Source: Methanosphaera sp.
GTDB lineage: Archaea > Methanobacteriota > Methanobacteria > Methanobacteriales > Methanobacteriaceae
Direction: 5' to 3'
Assembly: GCA_017430835.1 (NCBI GenBank)
Contig: JAFRMD010000120.1
Coordinates: 62,001 to 126,000, forward strand
Length of the DNA stretch: 64,000 nt
Every line of letters begins with the position of its first letter. The stretch's first letter is position 1. The notes under the pieces are model-generated. The model was not told where the DNA came from and did no database searches. It saw nothing but the letters and a program-made list of their open reading frames with translations. Position numbers and translations under genes: made by a program. Of this stretch, positions 52,068-60,732 are shown piece by piece.

Positions 52068-52871
52068 TTAGATGTGGAAGTCTAATGCTTTAACAATATA
52101 CTCATCATTACCCTTGAATTCTTTTTGGATATTCTTTAATACCTGTTCTAAGTCATTTACTAAGCAATGCTTATTCCATGGATATTTAAAACTTATCTCA
52201 TCAGTAGTGAACAAAACACTTTCATCCGATTTGTCTTTACAAAAGATAATATGCTCCCATACACATGTTAATTCATTAATATTACCTACAGTAGCAGGTA
52301 CATCTAATTCATCCAAACCCATACGATTACTTTTAAACCCCTCCACATCAACTAAAAACATAGTATGCTTAGGGAATCTATGCTCATTAATTACTGTATA
52401 ATAATCCCATAATTCATACGGATTCCTGAAAGTACCGTAACCTCTTCCTTTAATATACACCTCACTTATTTCCTCAGTAGCACTATAAGCATGAGTTTTT
52501 ATGAATTGTATTTGCCTCGGGTCATCACAAGGTAAATCCTTAACCACAACATATTCTTTTAAACAATCAATTTTATACTTATATAATTCTAGACAAATGC
52601 GAGCACTAGAACCATATTCTTCTCGTGTTTCATCATATGTATGAAATGAACGATAATTTAAAACTTCTAAATACTCATCCCCATCCTTTTCCAAATCATC
52701 CCTTATATTATCCAGTAAAGTAGGTATTTTTTCTTCAGGTATTGTTAAGTAGAAGTTACATCTGTCGTCACTTATTTTTTCTTCTTGTGTTTTATCCACT
52801 TCCTGAAAATAGTATAATAAATCAGCTAACTCCATACCACGTGGATGTATTACTAAACATTGACTATGCAT
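52068..52871 (-). CDS. Hypothetical protein
   Basis: The 267-residue protein has an alpha/beta sequence with MHSQCLVIHPRGMELADLLYY at its start and an acidic middle. The C-terminal part is Asp/Glu/Leu-rich. Near residue 145 is IKGRGYGTFRNPYELWDYY, which resembles a nucleotide- or peptide-binding loop but is not diagnostic. No family recognised. Confidence 0.45.
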   Translation of the reverse strand: MHSQCLVIHPRGMELADLLYYFQEVDKTQEEKISDDRCNFYLTIPEEKIPTLLDNIRDDLEKDGDEYLEVLNYRSFHTYDETREEYGSSARICLELYKYKIDCLKEYVVVKDLPCDDPRQIQFIKTHAYSATEEISEVYIKGRGYGTFRNPYELWDYYTVINEHRFPKHTMFLVDVEGFKSNRMGLDELDVPATVGNINELTCVWEHIIFCKDKSDESVLFTTDEISFKYPWNKHCLVNDLEQVLKNIQKEFKGNDEYIVKALDFHI

Positions 52872-52873
52872 AT

Positions 52874-53215
52874 TTATTCCTCCTCTTCTTTTCCGTAGAT
52901 TTCTTCTCTCAATTCTTTTAATTCATCATCCAAATAGGGTAAATCTGAGATATCAGCAACATCATAAAGGTAGCTTTTTTCTGCTTCAAACCAATTATCC
53001 CTTAACATCCTATTCTCCTCCTTTAACTTAATAATAGTATCTTCAAGTTCATTTACTCTTTCCAAATGTTCACTGGAGTATTTTTCAAAACGCTTTGTTT
53101 GACTCCAAATCTGATTCAACCAAACCATCAAAGTAATGAAATCATTAGTCTTTTTACCAGTTAAATTATCCACAACATTAGTAGTAATACTATCAAAAGT
53201 AAAACGCTCACTCAT
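52874..53215 (-). CDS. Coiled-coil protein
   Basis: A 113-residue protein with a central helix (HLERVNELEDTIIKLKEENRML, about 50-71) and an acidic, Glu-rich C-terminus. It lies two bases from the 52068 gene and one base from the 53217 gene. Likely an oligomer. No family. Confidence 0.45.
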   Translation of the reverse strand: MSERFTFDSITTNVVDNLTGKKTNDFITLMVWLNQIWSQTKRFEKYSSEHLERVNELEDTIIKLKEENRMLRDNWFEAEKSYLYDVADISDLPYLDDELKELREEIYGKEEEE

Positions 53216-53216
53216 A

Positions 53217-53492
53217 TCAGGTTCTCCAATCAGTTTTACAAGTTAATCTTTTAATATACACTTCATCACGAGCACTTTTAATTCTTAACATGTTAATCTC
53301 ACATCTTAACTTATCATTTTCTTTGATTAATTCCATATTATCCTCAAGGACATTATCTAATTTTTCTTTTAACATTATAATTTCATCATTCAACTCATCT
53401 GCTAAAGCCACTACTTCATGTGGGTCTAACCATTTATCATTATCTTTATCTAATGTCCTGCCATTATAATATAAACTAAACCTTTTACTCAT
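53217..53492 (-). CDS. Coiled-coil protein
   Basis: The 91-residue protein starts MSKRFSLYYNGRTLDK (ATG at 53492, with GGGAGATAACAG upstream; the longer frame to 53528 overlaps the previous gene). It has an extended Leu/Glu/Asn-rich coil (EIIMLKEKLDNVLEDNMEL) and a basic tail. Neighbours in the same run are similar coiled-coil proteins. Confidence 0.45.
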   Translation of the reverse strand: MSKRFSLYYNGRTLDKDNDKWLDPHEVVALADELNDEIIMLKEKLDNVLEDNMELIKENDKLRCEINMLRIKSARDEVYIKRLTCKTDWRT

Positions 53493-53500
53493 AAGAACTG

Positions 53501-53716
53501 TTATCTCCCATATTCTAGTCTTTCCCATTCCGCCACAGCTTTGTCACGCTCATCCTTACTAAATACAGCTTTCAACATTGGTATACCAGGTCCGGTTAAA
53601 TGATACTCTTGTTCACGTATATGATATCTTAAACAGTAACGTTCACCATACTTACTTAACCGTTTACAAACACTATAAGGATACTTCTTCTTTTTCTCTG
53701 TTTTCTTCGATTGCAT
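53501..53716 (-). CDS. Small basic protein
   Basis: A 71-residue Lys/Arg-rich protein starting MQSKKTEKKKKYPY, with a central GPGIPMLKAVFS and a Arg/Glu end. GAGGAGATAATTA precedes the ATG. The 5' end overlaps the previous gene by 44 bases. Possibly nucleic-acid-binding; no family. Confidence 0.45.
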   Translation of the reverse strand: MQSKKTEKKKKYPYSVCKRLSKYGERYCLRYHIREQEYHLTGPGIPMLKAVFSKDERDKAVAEWERLEYGR

Positions 53717-54053
53717 TAATTATCTCCTCTTTAAACTCAGATAAAAAATTATATATGTCTTCATCATCAGTACTGAAATAATAACCATCATCACGAATAG
53801 TATATGCTAAATCTGCTTTAGTACAATGATACCATAACTCACCAGTAGTTTCATCAATTGATGGAACAAATAATGGTAATGATACATCAACACATAACGT
53901 ATACGGGTCATCAGGTTTTTCTTTTATTTCAACTAGAACATCTTTAATTGGAATTTTCCCATGCAAACCAGCTTCTATAGATTGATAATTTATAGGTTCG
54001 TCAAGTTTAATAAAATCAGTTACTGGATGATAAATTTCAGGATTTTCATTCAT
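53673..54053 (-). CDS. Acidic hypothetical protein
   Basis: A 126-residue protein with a beta-rich middle (IPIKDVLVEIKEKPDDPYTLCVDV) and a strongly acidic C-terminal helix ending EKEEVSL. It overlaps the basic protein gene by 44 bases. Function unknown. Confidence 0.45.
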   Translation of the reverse strand: MNENPEIYHPVTDFIKLDEPINYQSIEAGLHGKIPIKDVLVEIKEKPDDPYTLCVDVSLPLFVPSIDETTGELWYHCTKADLAYTIRDDGYYFSTDDEDIYNFLSEFKEEIINAIEENREKEEVSL

Positions 54054-54079
54054 TAGAGATACTCCTAACTCATTTATTT

Positions 54080-54634
54080 TTATATTAGTCGTGTTTGTCC
54101 TGTTGCACCGACAGTATTGAAATTAGGTAAACTAATATCCTCCAAAGTACTAGATAAGTCAATATTCTCTAAGTCTAATTCAACATAGTCACTGTATGCA
54201 GTATTATATTCATGATTATTTTCTTCAGTAAACATTAAATTTTCATTACTTAATGTGTATTTCATTAAATTTTTTAATTCATAAGTCTCCTCAGGTGTAG
54301 TATATCGCATATTTCGACAAGGATTCCATAATCGGTAATGATAAGTTAATTTTAATGCCTTGTTAATACGATATACTGAAAGCAAATCCTCAGGCTCTAA
54401 ACGACTACACCTTTCCACACCCAAAATATCCCTGTCATCCTCTGATAAATCCTTAAAACTAACAATCTGAAAACTATTACTTACCCCAATATCCGTAACA
54501 CGATTATTACTATCCACCACCGCTAATGCAGTATAATAACCATACGACATAGTCAACTTCCTTATATAAGTCAACCTGTCCTGCGGATGAAACAATAAGA
54601 ACCTGTCAAAACTAACCTCTTTATCCTCACTCAT
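54080..54634 (-). CDS. Hypothetical protein
   Basis: A 184-residue protein with an N-terminal helical region, a central acidic loop and a Leu-rich C-terminal section (TLEDISLPNFNTVGATGQTRLI). It directly follows (one base) the 54635 gene. No family recognised. Confidence 0.45.
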   Translation of the reverse strand: MSEDKEVSFDRFLLFHPQDRLTYIRKLTMSYGYYTALAVVDSNNRVTDIGVSNSFQIVSFKDLSEDDRDILGVERCSRLEPEDLLSVYRINKALKLTYHYRLWNPCRNMRYTTPEETYELKNLMKYTLSNENLMFTEENNHEYNTAYSDYVELDLENIDLSSTLEDISLPNFNTVGATGQTRLI

Positions 54635-55012
54635 TTATACTACCTCATTTATATTAATACTCAACATTTCAGCATACTTCTCATTTGCTGGTCTTGGTAT
54701 GTAAATCCAATTGGATTCGCATTCATAACCTGCTGGAGAATAAGAATCAACAATATCATGTGCGTATAAAATTAAATTAAACTCTTCACAAAATGATTCA
54801 TGGATTTCTTTTGTCCAAAAAAGTTTATTAAAACCACGAACCACAACTGTATCTTCTGTATAACCAAACCATACATCAGATGAATTGTTAAAAACAGTTT
54901 TATGAAACAGGCTTAACAATTCACCAATATCCTCTGGTAAACATCTTTTACTCTTAACAAAATCTTTATTAAAAATTTCAACAACACCTTCCGGCAACCT
55001 ACTAACACCCAT
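54635..55012 (-). CDS. Hypothetical protein
   Basis: A 125-residue protein starting MGVSRLPEGVVEIFNKDFVK, beta-rich in the first half with a WFGYTEDTVVVRG segment. It is followed one base later by 54080-54634 and preceded by the methylase gene. No motif was recognised. Confidence 0.45.
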   Translation of the reverse strand: MGVSRLPEGVVEIFNKDFVKSKRCLPEDIGELLSLFHKTVFNNSSDVWFGYTEDTVVVRGFNKLFWTKEIHESFCEEFNLILYAHDIVDSYSPAGYECESNWIYIPRPANEKYAEMLSININEVV

Positions 55013-55044
55013 AATATCCTATTTACAAACCCTCCTTACTCATT

Positions 55045-55788
55045 TTATATTAATGTTGACTGATAACTCCCTTTCCCAGTTATTAATTCCTCTTTCAATG
55101 GCTCAACAATATTCTTATCATTATTATTTTCTACTCCAAGGTATTGGAAACCATCCTCATAAGAATTTAATAATTCCACATGGGGAACAGGTAAACCAAA
55201 ACCAAGATATTGATTTACTTTATATCCTTTAAAGAATTCACCAGATATACTGTTTCCATGTATTACGGTTCCTCTTGCTCCATGAAACATTAAATTAATT
55301 GTTGTCATTTTAACACTTGTTTCATCTAAGTCAATTCCGAATCCTATAACTAAAGGTTCTTTGTTATGGCCTGCTAGGAGGAATCTTCCACTTCCACAGC
55401 AACTGTCCATTAGAAAAGTATTCTTATAATTATTATTTTCCATAGTTAGTTCAGCCATTACTTCTGCTATATGTGGTGGTGTGAAATATTGTCCTCGTGC
55501 AGAAGCTTTATATCCTGTTTTAATATTATTTTCATAAAACACTCCAAGATAATCACTCCAACCAACTACACCCGAGTGTCTTACATCTTCTCTCACTTCA
55601 CGATGCATTAATCGTAAATACAATAGGAATAATTCATAATAATCCTTTTCACGACCATTAAAATCTAAGTTCTGATTTACTGTTGTGAATAGGTTAATAT
55701 CTATCACATAATCCAACCATTCCTCCCATGCTTTTTGAGGATCATATGAACTACTTATTTCCTTGAATTTTTTTTCAAAAGTTGTCAT
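55045..55788 (-). CDS. N6-adenine methylase-like protein lacking the NPPY motif
   Basis: The 247-residue protein has the HsdM-like GQYFTPPHIAEVMAEL (about 98-113), motif I MDSCCGSGRFLLAGH (129-143) and GIDLDETSVKMTTINLMFHG (152-171). The expected catalytic motif IV (N/D-P-P-Y/F) after it is not found; the region reads GNSISGEFFKGYKVNQ and then FGLPVPHVEL. It may be an inactive or altered methylase, or act as a DNA-binding partner. Its start overlaps the downstream integrase end by four bases. Confidence 0.72.
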   Translation of the reverse strand: MTTFEKKFKEISSSYDPQKAWEEWLDYVIDINLFTTVNQNLDFNGREKDYYELFLLYLRLMHREVREDVRHSGVVGWSDYLGVFYENNIKTGYKASARGQYFTPPHIAEVMAELTMENNNYKNTFLMDSCCGSGRFLLAGHNKEPLVIGFGIDLDETSVKMTTINLMFHGARGTVIHGNSISGEFFKGYKVNQYLGFGLPVPHVELLNSYEDGFQYLGVENNNDKNIVEPLKEELITGKGSYQSTLI

Positions 55789-56795
55789 ACTATTGTCACC
55801 GCACTTAAATGTTGAATATATTTCTCTTTTAGTTTAATTGGATTGTCTTTGAAATAAGCATTGTGAGTTGCATCTTTACTACGACCTTGTATTGCATCTA
55901 TATCTTCCATGCTCATTCCATCATCGTATAAGTAACTTGCATTAAATTTTCTTAACATATGACTTCTTAATCTTCTATAACCGTTAACTTCACCTAAGTT
56001 TAATTTATCATTTAACTGTTTAAATCCATAATTTAACTGGTCTCTATTTGTTTTGAATAGCTTATGTTCATTGTAACCCTTGAATTTCCTTTGTGAAATA
56101 ATAAGATAATTACAAATACTTCGTACAGCTTCGGGGCTGCAGAATGTATAGTAATATTTATTTGTTTTTTGTCTGCGAATTTTAAAAGTAGGTACAACAT
56201 CATCTCTTGCAAGCAATGTGACTAATACTTCTTGTATTGTGCCACCATTATGATAATCTTTTGTTGCTTCGATGAAATCTTCTAAGGTAATGTTTAATAT
56301 TTCCTGTCTTGCACAGCCACTACTTGCACCAAATAATACAACTGCTTTTATCAATGGGTCTGCTTCCATTATAATAGCTTGTAATTCTTCTTTAGTTAGC
56401 AAATCATCAAATCGTATAGGTTCATTTTTACGTACAGATTTAGTATTTATTTTTGGAATGTATCCCATATCAATTTCAAAGTGATTGTAAAAAGTTTTTA
56501 TTCTACCAAAATGTACTTTAACAGTACCATAAAGATAATTCTCTAATAAATAGGAACGGAAACCTAATAATTTTTGTTTTAATTTACTTTTTTTCCACTG
56601 CACACCTGCTTCTTCTTCATTGTCTGCTTCGTTTAACAATTCCTGCAAATGCATATTACAATACTTGACATATAAACCCATAGCACTATAATATCCATAC
56701 ATTGTCTTTTGATTTAAACCTCTTTCACTTTGAAAAGTGTCTAGTAAATTCAAATCATTACTTGATAAATATTTTTTAAACTTAGATTCAATCAT
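55785..56795 (-). CDS. Tyrosine recombinase / integrase
   Basis: The start at 56795 follows GGGGGGACATAAAAAATA; the longer frame to 56882 overlaps the previous gene. The 336-residue protein has an N-terminal SAM-like helical region and the catalytic set: Arg in GCARQEIL, Lys in QKTNKYY, HMLRKF (H-x-x-R) and Tyr in DATHNAYFKDN. It belongs to the archaeal virus/mobile element integrases. The AP2-like protein just upstream could be its accessory factor. It may integrate the genome; no att pair was identified. Confidence 0.82.
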   Translation of the reverse strand: MIESKFKKYLSSNDLNLLDTFQSERGLNQKTMYGYYSAMGLYVKYCNMHLQELLNEADNEEEAGVQWKKSKLKQKLLGFRSYLLENYLYGTVKVHFGRIKTFYNHFEIDMGYIPKINTKSVRKNEPIRFDDLLTKEELQAIIMEADPLIKAVVLFGASSGCARQEILNITLEDFIEATKDYHNGGTIQEVLVTLLARDDVVPTFKIRRQKTNKYYYTFCSPEAVRSICNYLIISQRKFKGYNEHKLFKTNRDQLNYGFKQLNDKLNLGEVNGYRRLRSHMLRKFNASYLYDDGMSMEDIDAIQGRSKDATHNAYFKDNPIKLKEKYIQHLSAVTIV

Positions 56796-56820
56796 ATTAT
56801 TTTTTATGTCCCCCCTTTTG

Positions 56821-57465
56821 TTACCAATAGCAATTAACTCTAGGTTTATATCGTTTACTATTATTCCACATAACCACATCATTACGATGATTATGTTTTT
56901 GGAAAGTTGTTTTAAGAGTTTTACCCTGTAAATAACCTATTTCACCATTAATAGTTTCATCAATACCTTCACATAATGCATCCCAATCAAAATCAGTTTG
57001 GATTAATAAATCTCTTTCAAGTATTGCATCATCAACATTATCAAACATACCATAAATCACTTCATCTTTAATTATCCAATATTTTCCTCGTTTCTGTTGA
57101 ATATATTTCAAATGATTATCTGGTCTTAATGATTCATCCCAATTATTTTTTATACATTTATCTCTATGCAGGATAGCTTCTCCTAGTGTATCAAAAGTCC
57201 CATAACTGTATCTTTTACGATTATTAGATTCATGATTACCAAAACATTTTTCAACTTTATATTTATCACCAATTTTTTGAATAAACTTTGAAGTTGAATA
57301 ATTTAACCTTTCATTTAAACAATTACTCCAACCTTTAGATTCAAAATAATCCCGATAATCAATAGCTTCCTCTAAAGAATCATAACTGCCGAAATTATAT
57401 TCTTTCCCATCCACATATTTTCTTATGTAAAATTTACCGGAAGCTGAAACACTAATATTCTTCAT
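56821..57465 (-). CDS. Triple-repeat AP2-like DNA-binding protein
   Basis: The 214-residue protein contains three copies of an AP2/integrase-arm-like unit, roughly 10-45, 68-112 and 127-162. Each has a beta start followed by the shared (F/Y)-G-(S/T/M)-(Y/F)-D-(S/T/N) and then E-A-I-x-x-R-D (for example FGSYDSLEEAIDYRDY, YGTFDTLGEAILHRDK, YGMFDNVDDAILERD). The C-terminus is basic. The start overlaps the 53-residue gene upstream (ATGA). Arm-binding modules upstream of an integrase suggest a directionality or regulatory factor, which is an inference. Confidence 0.6.
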   Translation of the reverse strand: MKNISVSASGKFYIRKYVDGKEYNFGSYDSLEEAIDYRDYFESKGWSNCLNERLNYSTSKFIQKIGDKYKVEKCFGNHESNNRKRYSYGTFDTLGEAILHRDKCIKNNWDESLRPDNHLKYIQQKRGKYWIIKDEVIYGMFDNVDDAILERDLLIQTDFDWDALCEGIDETINGEIGYLQGKTLKTTFQKHNHRNDVVMWNNSKRYKPRVNCYW

Positions 57466-57623
57466 AATTTTTTAAGATAACTCCATCGACCTAATCCCCA
57501 ACCATATAATGGTTGTGGCGGAGTAGTTAATTCATCGATGAATTCGTTGATTTTAATACTAGCTTCTTTTAATAATTCTAGTCTTTTTTCTTCTTGTCTT
57601 GTGTTGATTTCAATTCTTATCAT
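57462..57623 (-). CDS. Small hypothetical protein coupled to the AP2-like gene
   Basis: A 53-residue frame from the ATG at 57623: MIRIEINTRQEEKRLELL, then TTPPQPLYGWGLGRWSYLKKL. It overlaps the AP2-like gene by four bases (ATGA), which supports coding. No RBS is obvious, so leaderless start is possible. No family recognised. Confidence 0.5.
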   Translation of the reverse strand: MIRIEINTRQEEKRLELLKEASIKINEFIDELTTPPQPLYGWGLGRWSYLKKL

Positions 57624-57658
57624 TTATAATTAGTTAGTATGTTTTTTTTCGGAGGTAA

Positions 57659-57720
57659 AAGGGAAAAAAATAAGTGGGGTATTAAAAAGTTTTCCCCCAC
57701 ATACATTATTTTTTTCCCTT
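57659..57720. repeat. Long imperfect inverted repeat (AAGGGAAAAAAATAA ... TTATTTTTTTCCCTT)
   Basis: The arms 57659-57673 and 57706-57720 are perfectly complementary (15 bp). Inside them GTGGGG (57674-57679) pairs with CCCCAC (57695-57700). This forms a very stable hairpin in RNA or DNA, 3' of the 57884 gene, and could be a terminator, a replication or an integration feature. The rest of the gap 57624-57883 is A/T-rich with no gene. Confidence 0.55.
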
Positions 57721-57883
57721 ACGGTTCAAATGACATCACAAAAAAAAATTTGTTCTATTTTTTCTTTTGTTTTCGAGTTGATTTTGCCTCACCAATACCC
57801 AGCATCTAGAAGTTCTAAATTTTTCTTAATAGGATATTATATTGGATCATCGGCAAAAATAAAAACTAAACCTAAATTGAATA

Positions 57884-58849
57884 TCATTCTTTTATGAATT
57901 GGAAATCATAACCTCCATTTCTTAAATCATTAACTTGTTCATCAGTTAATGTTAATTCATTCATTCCACCAGTGTAAATACAGTTAAAACTTAAATCTAA
58001 TTCCATATGATTAAATGGTCCTAACTTATCATTATTCACTGGATTGTATAGTATGAATTTCCGTGCACTATCTATTGTTTTTAAATTCCAGTCAACACCC
58101 CAAATAGTATAACCCATATTCTCCATATAATATTCAAAGTAATTATCTAATTCTTTGCATTTCACATCATTGTTTTCTCCCCAGAATTGTAGTAATTTAT
58201 TCCAACCAATATGATGATTAGAATATTCGCTAAATGGTTCTTTATGAGTATGAAGTTTTACAAAATTCTTTTTAGTTAATACTGGATATTCTTCCACAAT
58301 CTCCTCGATAGTGTCATGTGTTGCTTTGTAGAATAAATCATAACCAGTGTGTTTTTTAACATAACCGTTAATATCATTAATATAATCATTAATATGGGTT
58401 ATGTTTAATTGATAATACATTCCCACAGCATTATTATATCTCATTAAGTACGGATTAATAATATATCCTTCCCATAAGTCACCTAATTCACTTAATATTG
58501 TTACAGCCCTATCAAATGTTACATATGGGAAGTTAAATATTCCATTAATTAAATAATGATACTGGAATTTACCTATAGTATGGTTAAGTAATACACTATA
58601 ATTATGGTCAAGGTCAGGGTATTTCTCTGGTAGTTTACTTATTTCTAAATCCATTAATGGTTTACCCACACCTTCCAAGTGTTGATATTCATTGAAGCAT
58701 ATTAATCGTAATAGTTTATTCTCATCAAATAACTTGTTAATGATTTTATGAACATGTAAGTTATTTCTTAGTTTCCATGGTTCATGATCACTTGTTAATT
58801 CCTTATCATGCAACTTTTCAAATTCAATTTCATTAATAAAATTAACCAT
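57884..58849 (-). CDS. Hypothetical protein
   Basis: The 321-residue protein is rich in Tyr/His/Asn, with motifs EPWKLRNNLHVHKIINKL (24-41) and CFNEYQHLEGVGKPLMDLEI. The C-terminal half includes DNYFEYYMENMGYTIWGVDW. Its 3' side carries TTTTTGCCGATGAT, as does the HNH gene at 24436. It overlaps the next gene by 8 bases. No family recognised. Confidence 0.5.
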   Translation of the reverse strand: MVNFINEIEFEKLHDKELTSDHEPWKLRNNLHVHKIINKLFDENKLLRLICFNEYQHLEGVGKPLMDLEISKLPEKYPDLDHNYSVLLNHTIGKFQYHYLINGIFNFPYVTFDRAVTILSELGDLWEGYIINPYLMRYNNAVGMYYQLNITHINDYINDINGYVKKHTGYDLFYKATHDTIEEIVEEYPVLTKKNFVKLHTHKEPFSEYSNHHIGWNKLLQFWGENNDVKCKELDNYFEYYMENMGYTIWGVDWNLKTIDSARKFILYNPVNNDKLGPFNHMELDLSFNCIYTGGMNELTLTDEQVNDLRNGGYDFQFIKE

Positions 58850-59222
58850 TTATTATACCCTCCCTTAGTTCTGCTAAGTATTGTGTTAGTTTCTGTTTTT
58901 CATCCATAGTCAGTTTTTCATCAAATGATTCTGTGCGTAATCGTTTTCCAAAAATAGATTTACATTTCTGTATAAATACTTCTTCATCATTACTTAATTC
59001 ATAGATAACTTCAATAACTCTTTGTATTTCTGCTCTTTTCAATGCATCATCAACTCTATCTTTACTTACAGTACCTAATGATTTATTTTCTTGGTATCTT
59101 GTTGAATAAAACATTAAGCTGAAGTTATTTGATTTATCATTTTTAATGAATCTGAATTTACTATTAGATTCCTTGTTTAAGAAAATATAATCTGAATGAG
59201 TTTCACTTATCATTTCAACCAT
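58842..59222 (-). CDS. Small hypothetical protein
   Basis: A 126-residue protein with GGAGGCTTATATA before its ATG. N-terminal part beta-rich, C-terminal part helical and basic/acidic (EKLTMDEKQKLTQYLAELREG). It overlaps the 57884 gene by 8 bases. Function unknown. Confidence 0.45.
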   Translation of the reverse strand: MVEMISETHSDYIFLNKESNSKFRFIKNDKSNNFSLMFYSTRYQENKSLGTVSKDRVDDALKRAEIQRVIEVIYELSNDEEVFIQKCKSIFGKRLRTESFDEKLTMDEKQKLTQYLAELREGIING

Positions 59223-59264
59223 TATATAAGCCTCCTAAAAAAAATATAAAATAATATAGTAATT

Positions 59265-59888
59265 TTATTTGTATAGTACTCCGGGTTTTTCTCTGTACTT
59301 TGTACATGTCCATTTATATGTGATTTCATCCGGTTTGTAAGTATAATAAGCCCAGTTCACTATACTATTTATTTCCACTACTGGTCTACTATAAGTCTCG
59401 TTGTCATCTTTATTAGGATGGTCTTTGATAATCATATCTGATTGACCTATAAAGATAATATTCATCTTAGACTTAATGAGACAGTCTACAATTAGTGCTA
59501 GTGCTGTGGCTCTTACTTCCCATTTAGCAAACTTATTTTTCTCATTTACCTTAACTGGTGTTAGTTTATTATCAAATAACCTCCCAGTATCTTCAATTAC
59601 AATTGTATCGTATTCACTTTTACTTAATAATTCAATATATCTTTGTAATTCTCTTAATAAGTAAACATGATTTTTACTAAAATCAATGTCTAAGTTTGGC
59701 ATTGGTGTGTGGTTGGTATTGTTAACATCTATGCAGATTGGGTTGTAACCGAGCATTTGGCAGTGTTTCCATGCACCAGTAGTTTTACCACTACCAGGGT
59801 TTCCATAGATTAATGTTATTTCTGGTCTTTTACTTTTATCTTGTACTGGAATACTAATACTATTATTATTTTTGGTTGTTGTTGTCAT
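59265..59888 (-). CDS. P-loop ATPase (Sak4/RecA-like AAA_24 type)
   Basis: The 207-residue protein has Walker A GNPGSGKTTGAW (29-40), Walker B YDTIVIEDTG (about 93-102) and later FIGQSDMI (about 147-154), as in Sak4-type single-domain RecA-like ATPases. Such proteins aid single-strand annealing and recombination in viruses. It partly overlaps the 59866 gene (23 bases), its likely partner. The class is assigned from motif order and length. Confidence 0.7.
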   Translation of the reverse strand: MTTTTKNNNSISIPVQDKSKRPEITLIYGNPGSGKTTGAWKHCQMLGYNPICIDVNNTNHTPMPNLDIDFSKNHVYLLRELQRYIELLSKSEYDTIVIEDTGRLFDNKLTPVKVNEKNKFAKWEVRATALALIVDCLIKSKMNIIFIGQSDMIIKDHPNKDDNETYSRPVVEINSIVNWAYYTYKPDEITYKWTCTKYREKPGVLYK

Positions 59889-60285
59889 TTTCTACTTCAC
59901 CGTCCTCTACATTTTTTTCTTTTTCTTGTTTTTCTTTTAATTGTTCTAATGTATTAATTAATGATGTTAATTCTGTTTCCATATCCTCCATCATGGATTT
60001 CATTAATTCACTGTTTTCTTCTTTGGATAGGTTATCTTTTAATGCGTCAGCTATGATTTTAGTGTAGAATTCAAGTGTTTGATTTAACATGTGAATTTCT
60101 ACAGTATTTTCTAATAGGATCCCGTTTAGTGTTTCTGCTAGTTTTTTTATTGCAGGTAAATCTTCAGGGTCTAATGTTAGAATTGGTTGTTCTTTATAAG
60201 TTAAGTAGTATTTTTCTTCATTTTCCAATTCATCTGCTTTTCTGGTATTGAATTGGATTATATTTAATTTTTTTTTGAATGTCAT
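59866..60285 (-). CDS. Helical protein, partner of the P-loop ATPase
   Basis: A 139-residue protein with Leu/Glu-rich helices over much of its length and a highly acidic, Asn-rich C-terminus (DGEVENDNNNQK). It overlaps the ATPase gene by 23 bases. It is the first protein gene after the tRNA-Trp. Possibly single-strand DNA-binding or a mediator; no motif seen. Confidence 0.5.
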   Translation of the reverse strand: MTFKKKLNIIQFNTRKADELENEEKYYLTYKEQPILTLDPEDLPAIKKLAETLNGILLENTVEIHMLNQTLEFYTKIIADALKDNLSKEENSELMKSMMEDMETELTSLINTLEQLKEKQEKEKNVEDGEVENDNNNQK

Positions 60286-60362
60286 TGTTTATTTATACCT
60301 CCATAATTTATTAAAAAAAAATAAAATCTTATTCCCTCCTGAAAAAAAATGAAGATGATTGA

Positions 60363-60436
60363 TGAGTGTTACAGGATTTGAACCTGTATTAGTTGGTCTG
60401 GAGCCAACCGTACTAGCCAAGTTATACTAAACACTC
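60363..60436 (-). tRNA. tRNA-Trp (anticodon CCA)
   Basis: On the minus strand the acceptor GAGTGTT pairs fully with AACACTC. The anticodon stem GTTGG/CCAAC holds the loop CTCCAGA (anticodon CCA). The T-arm is ACAGG-TTCAAAT-CCTGT and the discriminator is A. CCA is not encoded. It lies in the 5' leader of the 59866 operon, with a BRE-TATA promoter about 110-130 bases upstream. Confidence 0.93.
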
Positions 60437-60732
60437 AAAAATAATTGTATTAGTTCTTAATTTCTTTTTGGGGTTAATTTTATTTTTTTTTAATAGGGCA
60501 AGACATTATGCTTGCACAATTAAATATTAGTTTTTATCATATATAAACTTTATGGAATAAAAAATAAAAAAAATAAACTAAAAAGAAAAAAAAAGAATAT
60601 GATCAATAAAAAAAAATAATACAAAAACCCACCAATATCATCAATAAAAAAAATAGATAAAATTTATATAATAATTAAAATAAATAAAAAAAAGTAGTGG
60701 AGGATGTATTCTCCACGTAGTTTGTTTGATAA
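60437..60732. promoter_or_regulatory. Promoter and terminators around tRNA-Trp
   Basis: On the minus strand a CCATAAAGTTTATATATGATA promoter (60558-60538) leads to a leader with hairpin GCAAG/CTTGC (about 60500-60520), AACCCCAAAAAG, then the tRNA. Further right, GTGGAGGATGTATTCTCCAC (60696-60715) is a hairpin behind the 60733 gene. T-rich tracts separate the two units. No gene seen. Confidence 0.55.
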
